This document shows positions 9,313 through 16,968 of a DNA stretch of 48,333 nt, piece after piece. Source of the DNA: an uncultured Prevotellaceae bacterium (GTDB taxonomy: Bacteria; Bacteroidota; Bacteroidia; Bacteroidales; Bacteroidaceae); NCBI GenBank assembly GCA_900319225.1, contig ONNV01000014.1:1-48333 (forward strand). Direction: 5' to 3'. A program made the position numbers and the translations under genes. The notes under the pieces are model-generated. The model was not told the origin of the DNA. It saw only the letters and a list, made by a program, of their open reading frames with translations, and did no database searches. Position 1 is the stretch's first letter; the number at the start of each line of letters is the position of its first letter.

Positions 9313-9872
9313 TGATTCTCCGTTACAGGGAAAACACCTTCAGTCTGGCGTATGGTATATTCGGTCATGCTGTTGTTGGATTCAAAGCCATGACCTATGA
9401 TGATCTGCTTATCCTGTTTTATCCGGATAAGGCTGTCGGAATACATACGCTCGGAGGTGTTGTTAATGAACAGCTCCTGCGTATCGAACTCCTCCTTCTT
9501 TATGTTCTCGGCGTGGACATTATGACGCAGATGCCACACCTTGGTGTCCTTGATATAGTATGCGGTATCGGCCACAAGATTGGACTCCGGCTGCATGAGT
9601 GAATCCAGCACCTGCAGCAGTACACCCTTCTCAAGGGCAATCAGCTGAGGAACCAGCTTGTCAAAGAATTTCCACTCCTCGGCAATCACGTGGTAGCGTA
9701 CCACGCCTTCCTCAGATATGAGCATATCCACCCCACGTGTGGTAACACACGCCGTTGAGTCCCGATTTGTCACAGCTGCGCCCAGCTGCTTATCCTTGTT
9801 TCCGCAGGAAAGGCAGAAAAACGACGAGACAACCGCCAGTATGACGGTTGCCAGGTACGTTGTTCTCATCAT
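9309..9872 (-). CDS. lptC: LptC-like lipopolysaccharide export lipoprotein
   Basis: A small periplasmic protein of the Lpt bridge carrying LPS from the inner membrane to LptD. The sequence starts with a lipoprotein-type signal ending SFFCLSC. The core shows the LptC/OstA beta-jellyroll pattern (KVWHLRHNVHAENIKKEEF, then TQELFINNTSERMYSDSLIRI). I chose the ATG at 9872 (MMRTTYL) because it gives a compact signal peptide. An upstream in-frame ATG at 9899 touches the stop of the TPR gene (TAAATG) and would add nine residues. LptD is encoded separately at 28429-31254. Confidence 0.82.
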   Translation of the reverse strand: MMRTTYLATVILAVVSSFFCLSCGNKDKQLGAAVTNRDSTACVTTRGVDMLISEEGVVRYHVIAEEWKFFDKLVPQLIALEKGVLLQVLDSLMQPESNLVADTAYYIKDTKVWHLRHNVHAENIKKEEFDTQELFINNTSERMYSDSLIRIKQDKQIIIGHGFESNNSMTEYTIRQTEGVFPVTENQ

Positions 9873-9899
9873 CGGTTTCAAACCGGTGGTTTGTATCAT

Positions 9900-11279
9900 T
9901 TATCTGATAGTGGTAGTCTCGTTAATCCAGCCCTTGATCTGAATCTGGTCACCGGCCTTGTAACCGAGCATGAAGAGATCCTCAATCAGGTTTTCGGTCT
10001 GGCCCTTATACTCCTGGATAAGAGAGTTGGCCTTCTCTGCTACGCTGGGATCAACCTTCTTGGCAGTCTCAAGCTTGTCAATTGCGGCATAGAATGCGCA
10101 ACGGTTAAGGGCGTTGTCATCAGACCACTTGTACTTGATGGCGTAGAGCTGAGCCATCAGGATGTAGGCTTCACCCTTGTTGGCGTTGTTGGCAATACAT
10201 TTCTGCAGAGCTGAACGGCAACGGTCATAATCCTTCTTGGTGAGGTAGATGTAGGCGATTGCATAGTATGTATCAGCCATATTGGCCTTATCCTCATCAA
10301 GTTCAATTGACTGGTTGTAGTACTCAAGAGCCTTATCGGCATCGTCGCGCTGCTTCAGATAAAGGGTACCCAGGTTCTTGGCGGTCTTGGCGGTACGATC
10401 CAGCTGATAAGCATACTCGGATGCTGCAAAGAATGCATCGCTTGAGTTGCACTGGAACATAGACATGAGCTTTATGACCTTATCCAGATACTCTGCATTA
10501 TCCTTGTTGTCCTCAATCTTTGGACCGTAAATCTTCTGGAGTGACTCGCAGTCTGCGGCACCGCTGGTACCGAACTGGTTGTCAATAGCCTCCTTAGTCT
10601 TGATGGCAGCCTCACGAACCTTCTCGTTCTCCTCATTGGCAATGAACTCATCAATATAGTTGGCGCAGTCTACATAGTCCTGAAGCAGGGCATCGCGGTA
10701 CTCCTCATTGTTCTTGTTGTTCTTGTAACGAGCTGCTGAAACGGCCATAAGGTCATTCAGTACATAGTACTGGGTTTTACCCTTACCCAGGTCAACTGCC
10801 TTACGCAGAATCTCATAAGCCTTGCTTATTGAAACCCTGGGGTTATATGACCTGTAATCATGTCCGTACTGGCCCATGATTTCACCCTCTGTCATCTTAT
10901 TTGTGGCTATTGAGTTAAGCTTATCAAGATACTTGATACGCTGCTCATAAAGCTGGAACAGTACCTCTGAGTACTCAGACATCTTCTCCTCATCCTTGGC
11001 GGCCTTGGCATCATTGTAAAGGCTGCGCAGAATCTTGATACCATAGTTATATGTATTTACTGATGCCCAGGGAGCATTTTGGAACACATACTTCCAGCCA
11101 TAATCATAGGCATCCTTGAAGCTGTTGGTCTTGTAATACTCCGTATAGATAGTAATGTTTCTGATAACCTCAATACTATCCTCTCCATGTCCCCAGCGAG
11201 AACCGTCCTCTACGCCTTTCTGGGCGAAGGTGCCCGTGGCTGTGATAAGCGCAAGGGCAAGCAATGCAATCTTTTTCAT
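9900..11279 (-). CDS. Secreted TPR-repeat protein of unknown function
   Basis: About 459 residues. An N-terminal signal peptide (MKKIALLALALITATGTFAQ) is followed by a mainly helical protein. Tetratricopeptide-like repeats are clearest between about residues 290 and 420 (for example ADKALEYYNQSIELDEDKANMADTYYAIAYIYL, abbreviated here as the ALEYY...IAYIY unit, and YDRCRSALQKCI). TPR proteins scaffold complexes; the partner is unknown. It lies between an outer-membrane barrel and lptC, which suggests an envelope role. The ATG at 11279 was preferred to one four codons upstream because it begins the signal peptide cleanly. Confidence 0.75.
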   Translation of the reverse strand: MKKIALLALALITATGTFAQKGVEDGSRWGHGEDSIEVIRNITIYTEYYKTNSFKDAYDYGWKYVFQNAPWASVNTYNYGIKILRSLYNDAKAAKDEEKMSEYSEVLFQLYEQRIKYLDKLNSIATNKMTEGEIMGQYGHDYRSYNPRVSISKAYEILRKAVDLGKGKTQYYVLNDLMAVSAARYKNNKNNEEYRDALLQDYVDCANYIDEFIANEENEKVREAAIKTKEAIDNQFGTSGAADCESLQKIYGPKIEDNKDNAEYLDKVIKLMSMFQCNSSDAFFAASEYAYQLDRTAKTAKNLGTLYLKQRDDADKALEYYNQSIELDEDKANMADTYYAIAYIYLTKKDYDRCRSALQKCIANNANKGEAYILMAQLYAIKYKWSDDNALNRCAFYAAIDKLETAKKVDPSVAEKANSLIQEYKGQTENLIEDLFMLGYKAGDQIQIKGWINETTTIR

Positions 11280-11340
11280 ATTGTCTAACATTTAATTCTC
11301 ATTAATAAGATATATAAAACACATATTAGGTTAAATCAAA

Positions 11341-12603
11341 TCAGTCTATCATGAGTTTCATGAACCAGCGTTCCATGAATGTTACGCTTATGTTGATCCT
11401 CAGATAATTCTCAGTTATCATTCCCTTCTCCAGCGGCTGCACACGTACGTACTCACCCGATATATTGAGGTATGACATACTGTTGTACGAGCTGTTGATC
11501 GGTATTGACATACCTGCCGAGATGCCGAACTGCATGGGACCCTTAAGGTCTCCCACCTTAAAGTATGACTGGGATACGTTGACACCCATCTGGTATGAGG
11601 AACGTTTGAACAGGTTATGGCTCACATCATCAGGTTTGTACATGAAACCCAATGCGGCCGACAGCCTGTCACTTCCGGTCTTCTGCCCAAGGAAACTGGC
11701 CTTGGACCATGTCTGATAAGAGACATCGGCACCAATCATACGTTTCTTGGTACTGTATGTGAAACCTGCCGATAACATATCCGGCAGAGAGAACGCATCG
11801 GCAATGGTTACGGTATCACTGGATGAGTGGACATCGGTCACGAATGTCTCGCTCTCAAGTTTCTGTGCAGGTGAATATGTGAGTCCCAGCACCAGGTCAT
11901 TGTCTCCCAGGGATAATTTGCCCTGAGCGCCGAAATCCAGTTTCAATGCTGCCATATCAGCCTGGTATGTCTTTTTGCGGGACTGTACATCGGATGATGA
12001 GTAGCTGTTGCTTATCTCATGGGTCATATCTCCTGTCAGGTATGAGGCGTTCACACCCAGAGAGAGCCAGTTTGTGGTACGCCATCCCAGACCTGCCATG
12101 AACTGACGCACGCCTCCGGTTCCGGAGTATGAGTTGGTTGATGTGATCTCTCCGTCCTCATCACGGCGGATCAGGCTTGATCCTGAGAAACTGTAACCCA
12201 CATTTGAGAACGGCATGAAGCTGACGGTCATACCCACCTTGGGCAGGACCCTGAACTGCATGGCCATATGGCTGATGGAGGCGTTGTGTGCGTTAATCCT
12301 TACATCACCCTCGCTAAAGTTTCCGTTCTGGAGTGTAAAGCCCAGGTCTGCTATGAAAGTGAGCGTATCAACGGCAGAGTAAGAGGCTGGGTTCTTAAGG
12401 TTCAGGGTATTGGGATAACGGAAGCCCGCACCGATACCGCCCATGGACCTGGTAATGCCGGTGGACTGATCCGACAACAAACCCAATCCATATCTGGAAT
12501 ATGGTGAATTAACTCCGGTCTGGGCCATCACCTGGCTTGAACCTGTCAGACAGAAAACGTAAAGCGCCAGAACGGCTGTTATTCTCTCAAAAAATCTTCT
12601 CAT
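11341..12603 (-). CDS. Outer-membrane beta-barrel protein (FadL/OMPP1-like fold), function unknown
   Basis: About 420 residues with a signal peptide (ITAVLALYVFCLTGSSQVMAQ), then SPYSRYGLG and a succession of amphipathic, glycine- and aromatic-rich strands typical of a porin-like barrel (FSNVGYSFSGSS, WLSLGVNASYLTGD, LSAALGFMYKPDD). It ends in hydrophobic/aromatic strands. The start ATG at 12603 lies 17 nt inside the 3' end of coaX, so it is probably coupled to coaX. The cargo is not evident; a structural or transport role is inference only. Confidence 0.7.
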   Translation of the reverse strand: MRRFFERITAVLALYVFCLTGSSQVMAQTGVNSPYSRYGLGLLSDQSTGITRSMGGIGAGFRYPNTLNLKNPASYSAVDTLTFIADLGFTLQNGNFSEGDVRINAHNASISHMAMQFRVLPKVGMTVSFMPFSNVGYSFSGSSLIRRDEDGEITSTNSYSGTGGVRQFMAGLGWRTTNWLSLGVNASYLTGDMTHEISNSYSSSDVQSRKKTYQADMAALKLDFGAQGKLSLGDNDLVLGLTYSPAQKLESETFVTDVHSSSDTVTIADAFSLPDMLSAGFTYSTKKRMIGADVSYQTWSKASFLGQKTGSDRLSAALGFMYKPDDVSHNLFKRSSYQMGVNVSQSYFKVGDLKGPMQFGISAGMSIPINSSYNSMSYLNISGEYVRVQPLEKGMITENYLRINISVTFMERWFMKLMID

Positions 12604-13309
12604 CGCATTCAACAATCCGGGCCAGGCCGCGAAGTACCAGATCCGGAACCGCAAAAATACTGCTTTTGACTTTTATATCAAAGAATTCGGCATCACCTCC
12701 GGTTAAAAAAACCAAAAGAGACGGGTATTGTGATTCCAGTTCCCTGATATAGCCTTCGGCCTCATATCTGATTCCCCTCAAAACGCCGCTGCGGATGGCA
12801 GTCTCGGTGTCTGTTCCAAGGTCAGGCAGAGAGCCTTGCGGAGCCACCATCGGCAACGCTCCGGTATGCTCATGCAACGACCTGAATCTCAGGCCGATAC
12901 CCGGTGCTATGTTACCGCCCATATACTCTCCGCGGGATGAAATGAAATCATATGTCACGGCCGTTCCGGCATCAATCACGAGTATATCCTTTCCAGGCTG
13001 CATTGACCATGCTCCGACCGCCGCTGCAAGGCGGTCCATACCCAGTGTAGCGGGTGTGCCGTATGAGTTCCTCAAAGGGACCGGAGTTGATGCATCCAGA
13101 GGCACAAGCCCCTTGCCGCGCATCCAGGATTCCACATCCCCGGGCAGAGGATGGACAGAACACCACATGCCGCCGTGAACATCAAGCCCGTTTACCGATG
13201 CACTGATTCCACCCAGCTCCACAGGACCCGAGTAAACCACACGCAGAGTGCCGCAATCCTTTACGGCAGCCTTTACGCGGGTGTTCCCAAAATCAAGCAA
13301 CAGTTCCAT
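12587..13309 (-). CDS. coaX: Type III pantothenate kinase
   Basis: Phosphorylates pantothenate in the first step of coenzyme A synthesis, without the feedback control of type I kinases. Of 240 residues, the N-terminal LLLDFGNTRVKAAV holds the phosphate loop. The motifs DRLAAAVGAW, LVIDAGTAVTYD and GGNIAPGIGLRFRSLHEHTG are all intact. The reading frame is open 58 codons further upstream but only the ATG at 13309 starts the family's MELLLDFGNT N-terminus. First gene of the leftward envelope cluster, divergent from the fusion gene at 13368. Confidence 0.92.
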   Translation of the reverse strand: MELLLDFGNTRVKAAVKDCGTLRVVYSGPVELGGISASVNGLDVHGGMWCSVHPLPGDVESWMRGKGLVPLDASTPVPLRNSYGTPATLGMDRLAAAVGAWSMQPGKDILVIDAGTAVTYDFISSRGEYMGGNIAPGIGLRFRSLHEHTGALPMVAPQGSLPDLGTDTETAIRSGVLRGIRYEAEGYIRELESQYPSLLVFLTGGDAEFFDIKVKSSIFAVPDLVLRGLARIVECDEKIF

Positions 13310-13317
13310 ACAGAGCG

Positions 13318-13334
13318 CAAAATTACTATATTTG
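13318..13334. promoter_or_regulatory. Divergent, adjoining -7 elements
   Basis: On + there is TATATTTG at 13327-13334, and on - TAATTTTG at 13325-13318. Both match TAnnTTTG and they nearly touch, so coaX and the gene at 13368 may share one control region and compete for polymerase. Neither has a good TTTG partner at 19-21 bp, so confidence is limited. Confidence 0.4.
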
Positions 13335-13367
13335 CACGAATTTACACGAAATGACACAAAACAAGAG

Positions 13368-16118
13368 ATGAACAAGATACTGGCCACCTTCCTGACAGCA
13401 CTGACACTGGTAGTCCCCAACATAAAAGCCCAGAATGACAGCATTAACGCATACCTTCTTACATGTGAACCCGGCAAGGCCATCTATGAGCTTTACGGTC
13501 ACACGGCCATATGGATTGAGGATGTAACCAACGGCACGGATGAGGTATTCAACTACGGTCTTTTCAATTTCAACACCCCCCATTTCGTATGGCGTTTCAC
13601 GCTGGGCAAGACCGATTATCTGCTGGGATCGGAGCGAATGGGCTATTTCCTGAGGGAGTACAGCGAGAGGGGATCGGAAGTATATGCCCAGAGACTCAAT
13701 ATCAGCAATGATGAGTCCCGCCGTCTCTATTCGCTCCTGTTGGAGAACAAGCGCCCCCAGAACAGGGTTTACCGCTACAATTTCCTGTTCAACAACTGCG
13801 CCACGATGGCCCTGGACAAGATTGAGCAGTGTATTGACGGAACGGTCTCATACAGGGAACCGGATTCCGTACTGACATTCCGCGACATACTCACCGAGCA
13901 TACCAAGGTACGCCCCTGGAGTGAGTTTGCCGTAGACCTTATCATCGGCGCCGAAGGAGACCGCCCGGTAGGTTACAGACAGGAGGCATTCGCCCCTCTG
14001 CATCTCAAGGAACTGGCTAAGGAGGCAGTCATAACCGATACTGCAGGAGTTAAGAGACCTCTTGTACTGCCCGCCATAAACCTGGTCAATCCGGATCACT
14101 TGGTTGATTTCGGCAAGCCCCTGTTCACGCCTTTCCAGGTCATGTGGATGCTGTTCATGCTGGTACTGCTCATAACACTGCTGGGATGGTACAGGAACAA
14201 GCCGTACCTGCTCGTGGACGTGATACTCTACTCACTCCAGGGACTGGGAGGCATCGTGATTGCGCTGATGTTCTTCTTCTCCGAGCACCCCACGCTGGAT
14301 TCAAACTGGCTGGTGATATGTCTTAATCCGCTGCCACTCATATTCATACCTTTCATGGTACGCAGGATAAGACGCGGCAGGATATCACTCTTTATCATAG
14401 CCGAGTTTGCAGTCTGCACCGCTTTCCTGATAATGTATCCGCTCATTCCCCAAAGAATAGAGACTGCCGTACTGATCCTGATAGCCACATTCGCATTCAG
14501 GGCGTTCTGCACTCTTATGTTCCAGCTGTTGGGAAAGTTTAGAAAGACTCCCTGCGTAAGTACAAAGAATAAACGTCTGCCGCTTGTACTTATGGCGCTT
14601 TCAGTATCGGCCGGACTCTATGCAAAACCGGAGAAGAGCCCCAAGCTGGTAGTAGGCATAGTCATAGACCAACTGGATGAGGAGTGTCTGGAAAAGCTCA
14701 TGCCCATCATGGGACAGGACGGTCTGAAACGTCTCTGGACCTACGGATACAACCGCACCAACGCCACTTTTGATTATGATGAGATGGACCGTGCATCGGC
14801 CGTAGCATCCGTATATACCGGAGCATCCCCGTTCCAGCACGGAATTGTGGCTGAGAGGTGGATGAATCCACGCACTCTGCTGCCTTCATCACCCGTTGAT
14901 GACAGCAACAGCAAAGGCATCAACACCATCGAGATGTCATCACCCCGCCAGCTGCAGGCCACCAATCTGGCCGATGAGATGAAGCTGGGATCGGCCAGCC
15001 GTTCCAAGGTCTGCTCAATTGCAATCGAGCGTGATGCCGCCATACTGGCCGGCGGACATGACCCCGACGTGGTGATGTGGTTAAACAGCGCCGACGGACG
15101 CTGGAGCTCATCCGAATATTACGGGTCTCTGCCCCAATGGGCTAACATTCGCAATGACAGTTCCTGGCAGAACACCGATTGGCGTCCCGCTCTGTCTACA
15201 AGCTCATATATACCCGCATCTGAAAATGAGAGGTTCCGCTCCTTCTCATACACGTTCCGCAAGAACGATGTCTGGGACTGGCGCACCACCCCCTATGCCA
15301 ATGACAAGGTTACAGATATGGCGCTTGCATCAATTGACGGAATGGAACTGGGAGATGATGACACCCCTGACCTGCTGGCCCTAACCTATTATGCAGGCAA
15401 TTTCAAGCATACACCCAACACGATGTGGTCACTTGAGCAGCAGGACATTTACGTACGTCTGGACCAGACGATTGAACGCCTTGTCAGCACCATATCGTCA
15501 CGCGTGGGACTGGACAACGTGCTATTCTTTGTCACATCCACAGGTTACGTTGAGAATGCAGCCCCCGAACTGGGAGGTACACGCATTCCTACCGGACAGG
15601 TCAGCATGGAGCGTACCACTGCGTTGCTCAGTCTTTACCTGTCGGCCAAATACGGAAGCGGGAACTGGATCAAGACCTACTATCTCAACCACATATACCT
15701 TAACCGCGACCTCATAGAGGACAAGGGGCTGGCACTGCATGAGATACTTGAAAGCAGTGTGGACCTGCTTGTACAGGTAAGCGGCATAAAAAGCGTTCTG
15801 CGTATGCGTGACCTCATGTCAACCGTTCCCGATATGGAGGCAGTCCGCAAGCGCAACGGTCTGAACGCAACCTGCTCGGGCGACATCATCATCGAGGCTA
15901 TTCCCGGTTGGGGTATAGCCGATGAGAAGGAGGGTAAGGTACTGTACCGCAAACCCGTCGCCAAGCCCGTCCCCATGATACTCTACGGCAACGGAATCCG
16001 CGCCGAAGTCAACCACGACCCGATATCGGTAAGCGTCCTGGCCCCCACCGTATCCCTCATCACCCGCAACGACGCCCCCAACGCCTCCTCCGCCATCCCC
16101 CTCAAGAATCTAAAATAA
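13368..16118 (+). CDS. DUF4105 membrane protein fused to an alkaline-phosphatase-like domain
   Basis: 916 residues. Signal peptide at 1-21 (MNKILATFLTALTLVVPNIKA). A DUF4105/Lnb-N domain at about 25-250 has the conserved ELYGHTAIW and FNNCATMALD motifs, whose His and Cys are candidate catalytic residues. Five hydrophobic segments lie at about 255-400. A basic stretch (KFRKTPCVSTKNKR) precedes a sixth hydrophobic segment (LPLVLMALSVSAGLYA) that looks like a retained signal peptide. From about 430 on comes a domain of the nucleotide pyrophosphatase/alkaline phosphatase family (VVGIVIDQLDEECL, VASVYTGASPFQHGI). Both soluble domains should be periplasmic. Usual metal ligands appear lost in the second domain. 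The ATG at 13368 starts the signal peptide; the upstream frame overlaps coaX. Confidence 0.82.
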   Translation: MNKILATFLTALTLVVPNIKAQNDSINAYLLTCEPGKAIYELYGHTAIWIEDVTNGTDEVFNYGLFNFNTPHFVWRFTLGKTDYLLGSERMGYFLREYSERGSEVYAQRLNISNDESRRLYSLLLENKRPQNRVYRYNFLFNNCATMALDKIEQCIDGTVSYREPDSVLTFRDILTEHTKVRPWSEFAVDLIIGAEGDRPVGYRQEAFAPLHLKELAKEAVITDTAGVKRPLVLPAINLVNPDHLVDFGKPLFTPFQVMWMLFMLVLLITLLGWYRNKPYLLVDVILYSLQGLGGIVIALMFFFSEHPTLDSNWLVICLNPLPLIFIPFMVRRIRRGRISLFIIAEFAVCTAFLIMYPLIPQRIETAVLILIATFAFRAFCTLMFQLLGKFRKTPCVSTKNKRLPLVLMALSVSAGLYAKPEKSPKLVVGIVIDQLDEECLEKLMPIMGQDGLKRLWTYGYNRTNATFDYDEMDRASAVASVYTGASPFQHGIVAERWMNPRTLLPSSPVDDSNSKGINTIEMSSPRQLQATNLADEMKLGSASRSKVCSIAIERDAAILAGGHDPDVVMWLNSADGRWSSSEYYGSLPQWANIRNDSSWQNTDWRPALSTSSYIPASENERFRSFSYTFRKNDVWDWRTTPYANDKVTDMALASIDGMELGDDDTPDLLALTYYAGNFKHTPNTMWSLEQQDIYVRLDQTIERLVSTISSRVGLDNVLFFVTSTGYVENAAPELGGTRIPTGQVSMERTTALLSLYLSAKYGSGNWIKTYYLNHIYLNRDLIEDKGLALHEILESSVDLLVQVSGIKSVLRMRDLMSTVPDMEAVRKRNGLNATCSGDIIIEAIPGWGIADEKEGKVLYRKPVAKPVPMILYGNGIRAEVNHDPISVSVLAPTVSLITRNDAPNASSAIPLKNLK

Positions 16119-16136
16119 GGAACCAAAGGCGCACAA

Positions 16137-16225
16137 GGTTTCCAGCTAACGACTTTTGAGGCCCTTCAGGGCCAAGAAAGCCCAAAACACCCGAGCGCCA
16201 AAGGCGCGAGCCCCCGCCGGATGGA
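16137..16225 (+). repeat. Structured dispersed repeat, copy 2 (3' half)
   Basis: Matches copy 1 from GGTTTCCAGCTA onward: the long interrupted stem GACTTT...AAAGCC at 16151-16182 with an inner AGGCCCT/AGGGCC stem, the GCGCC-AAA-GGCGC hairpin, and the tail GAGCCCCCGCCGGATGGA. The 5' hairpins of copy 1 are absent. The element ends exactly where the next inverted repeat begins. Confidence 0.8.
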
Positions 16226-16327
16226 GGGGTGCAAAGGGGACGGTTCTATCTGTGCCCTTGTTCATACATTGACTAACTCTGGAAATAAACAAAAAGGGCA
16301 CAGATAGAACCGTCCCCTTTGCGCCCC
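16226..16327. repeat. 102-bp REP/MITE-like element with 34-bp terminal inverted repeats
   Basis: The arms at 16226-16259 and 16294-16327 are complementary over all 34 positions, apart from one T-G wobble, and enclose a 34-nt AT-rich loop. The arm core (GGGGACGGTTCTATCTGTG) looks like REP-type sequences that I recall as widespread in bacteria and linked to RAYT/IS200-like transposases. No transposase is present, so this would be a non-autonomous copy. Its right arm ends next to the -33 element of the SlyD-like gene. Confidence 0.8.
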
Positions 16328-16359
16328 TTTGGTGAACTCCCAAATAATAACTACCTTTG
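16328..16359 (+). promoter_or_regulatory. Promoter of the SlyD-like gene and aroC
   Basis: TTTG at 16328-16331 and TACCTTTG at 16352-16359 are separated by 20 bp, a perfect match to the Bacteroidota consensus. The -33 element begins one base after the end of the inverted-repeat element, so insertion of that element may have created or altered this promoter. Confidence 0.75.
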
Positions 16360-16377
16360 CACCACGAAAACAAAACT

Positions 16378-16962
16378 ATGGAAAAGAAATATATCAGCCT
16401 CACCTATGACCTGATGCTCAAGGACGGTGACGGCAAACTCTACAAGTATGAAAGCGCTACACGTGAGCGTCCTTTCACGTTCATAACCGGAATAGGCTAC
16501 GCCCTGGACCTCTTTGAGAGCAACGTAGGCTCTCTTGCCGTAGGAGACAGCTTTGAGTTTGAGGTTCCTTCCGATAAGGCTTACGGAGAGTACAGCAAGG
16601 AGAATGTGCTGGAACTTGACAAAGGCATATTCCTGCGTGACGGAGTATTTGATGACGAGCATGTAAAGGTAGGTGCAATCATACCTCTCAGTGACGGTCA
16701 GCAGACATTCAACGCTACCGTTACAAACATTACCGATGACAAGGTTACCGTTGACCTGAACCACCCCCTGGCAGGTGAGGACCTCACCTTCAAGGGTGTA
16801 ATACTTGAGTCACGTCCTGCCACTCAGGAGGAGATTGACGCAATACTGCATCCCAAATGCAAAGGTTGCGGCGGCGGATGCAACGGCGGTGACTGTGGAG
16901 GTGACTGCAAGGGCGGTGACTGTGGAGGTGACTGCAACTGCGACGGCGACTGCAAAAAATAA
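16378..16962 (+). CDS. SlyD-like FKBP peptidyl-prolyl isomerase with cysteine-rich metal-binding tail
   Basis: 194 residues. The FKBP domain (about 1-70 and 125-150) with an inserted IF-type flap matches SlyD (ITGIGYALDLFESNVGSLAVGD, KAYGEYSKENVLEL). SlyD proteins speed proline isomerisation and bind nickel through a C-terminal His/Cys tail. Here the last 34 residues contain nine Cys with Gly and Asp, in a GGDC-type repeat, and no His. This suggests binding of a thiophilic or divalent metal. The ATG at 16378 was chosen because it begins MEKKYISL just after the promoter; an upstream in-frame ATG at 16357 lies in the -7 element. aroC follows after 6 bp. Confidence 0.87.
   Translation: MEKKYISLTYDLMLKDGDGKLYKYESATRERPFTFITGIGYALDLFESNVGSLAVGDSFEFEVPSDKAYGEYSKENVLELDKGIFLRDGVFDDEHVKVGAIIPLSDGQQTFNATVTNITDDKVTVDLNHPLAGEDLTFKGVILESRPATQEEIDAILHPKCKGCGGGCNGGDCGGDCKGGDCGGDCNCDGDCKK
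16885..16937 (+). repeat. 27-bp tandem repeat encoding the GGDCGGDC tail
   Basis: Two identical 26-nt units (16885-16910 and 16912-16937) sit at a 27-nt spacing inside the 3' end of the SlyD-like gene. Unit number could change by slippage without frameshift, altering the number of cysteines. Confidence 0.8.
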
Positions 16963-16968
16963 ACTGAT

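Noticed and set aside
16146-16403. An 85-codon minus-strand frame over repeat copy 2 and the inverted-repeat element
   Set aside because: The frame consists almost wholly of repeat DNA, and its translation contains mirrored pieces of the palindrome arms.
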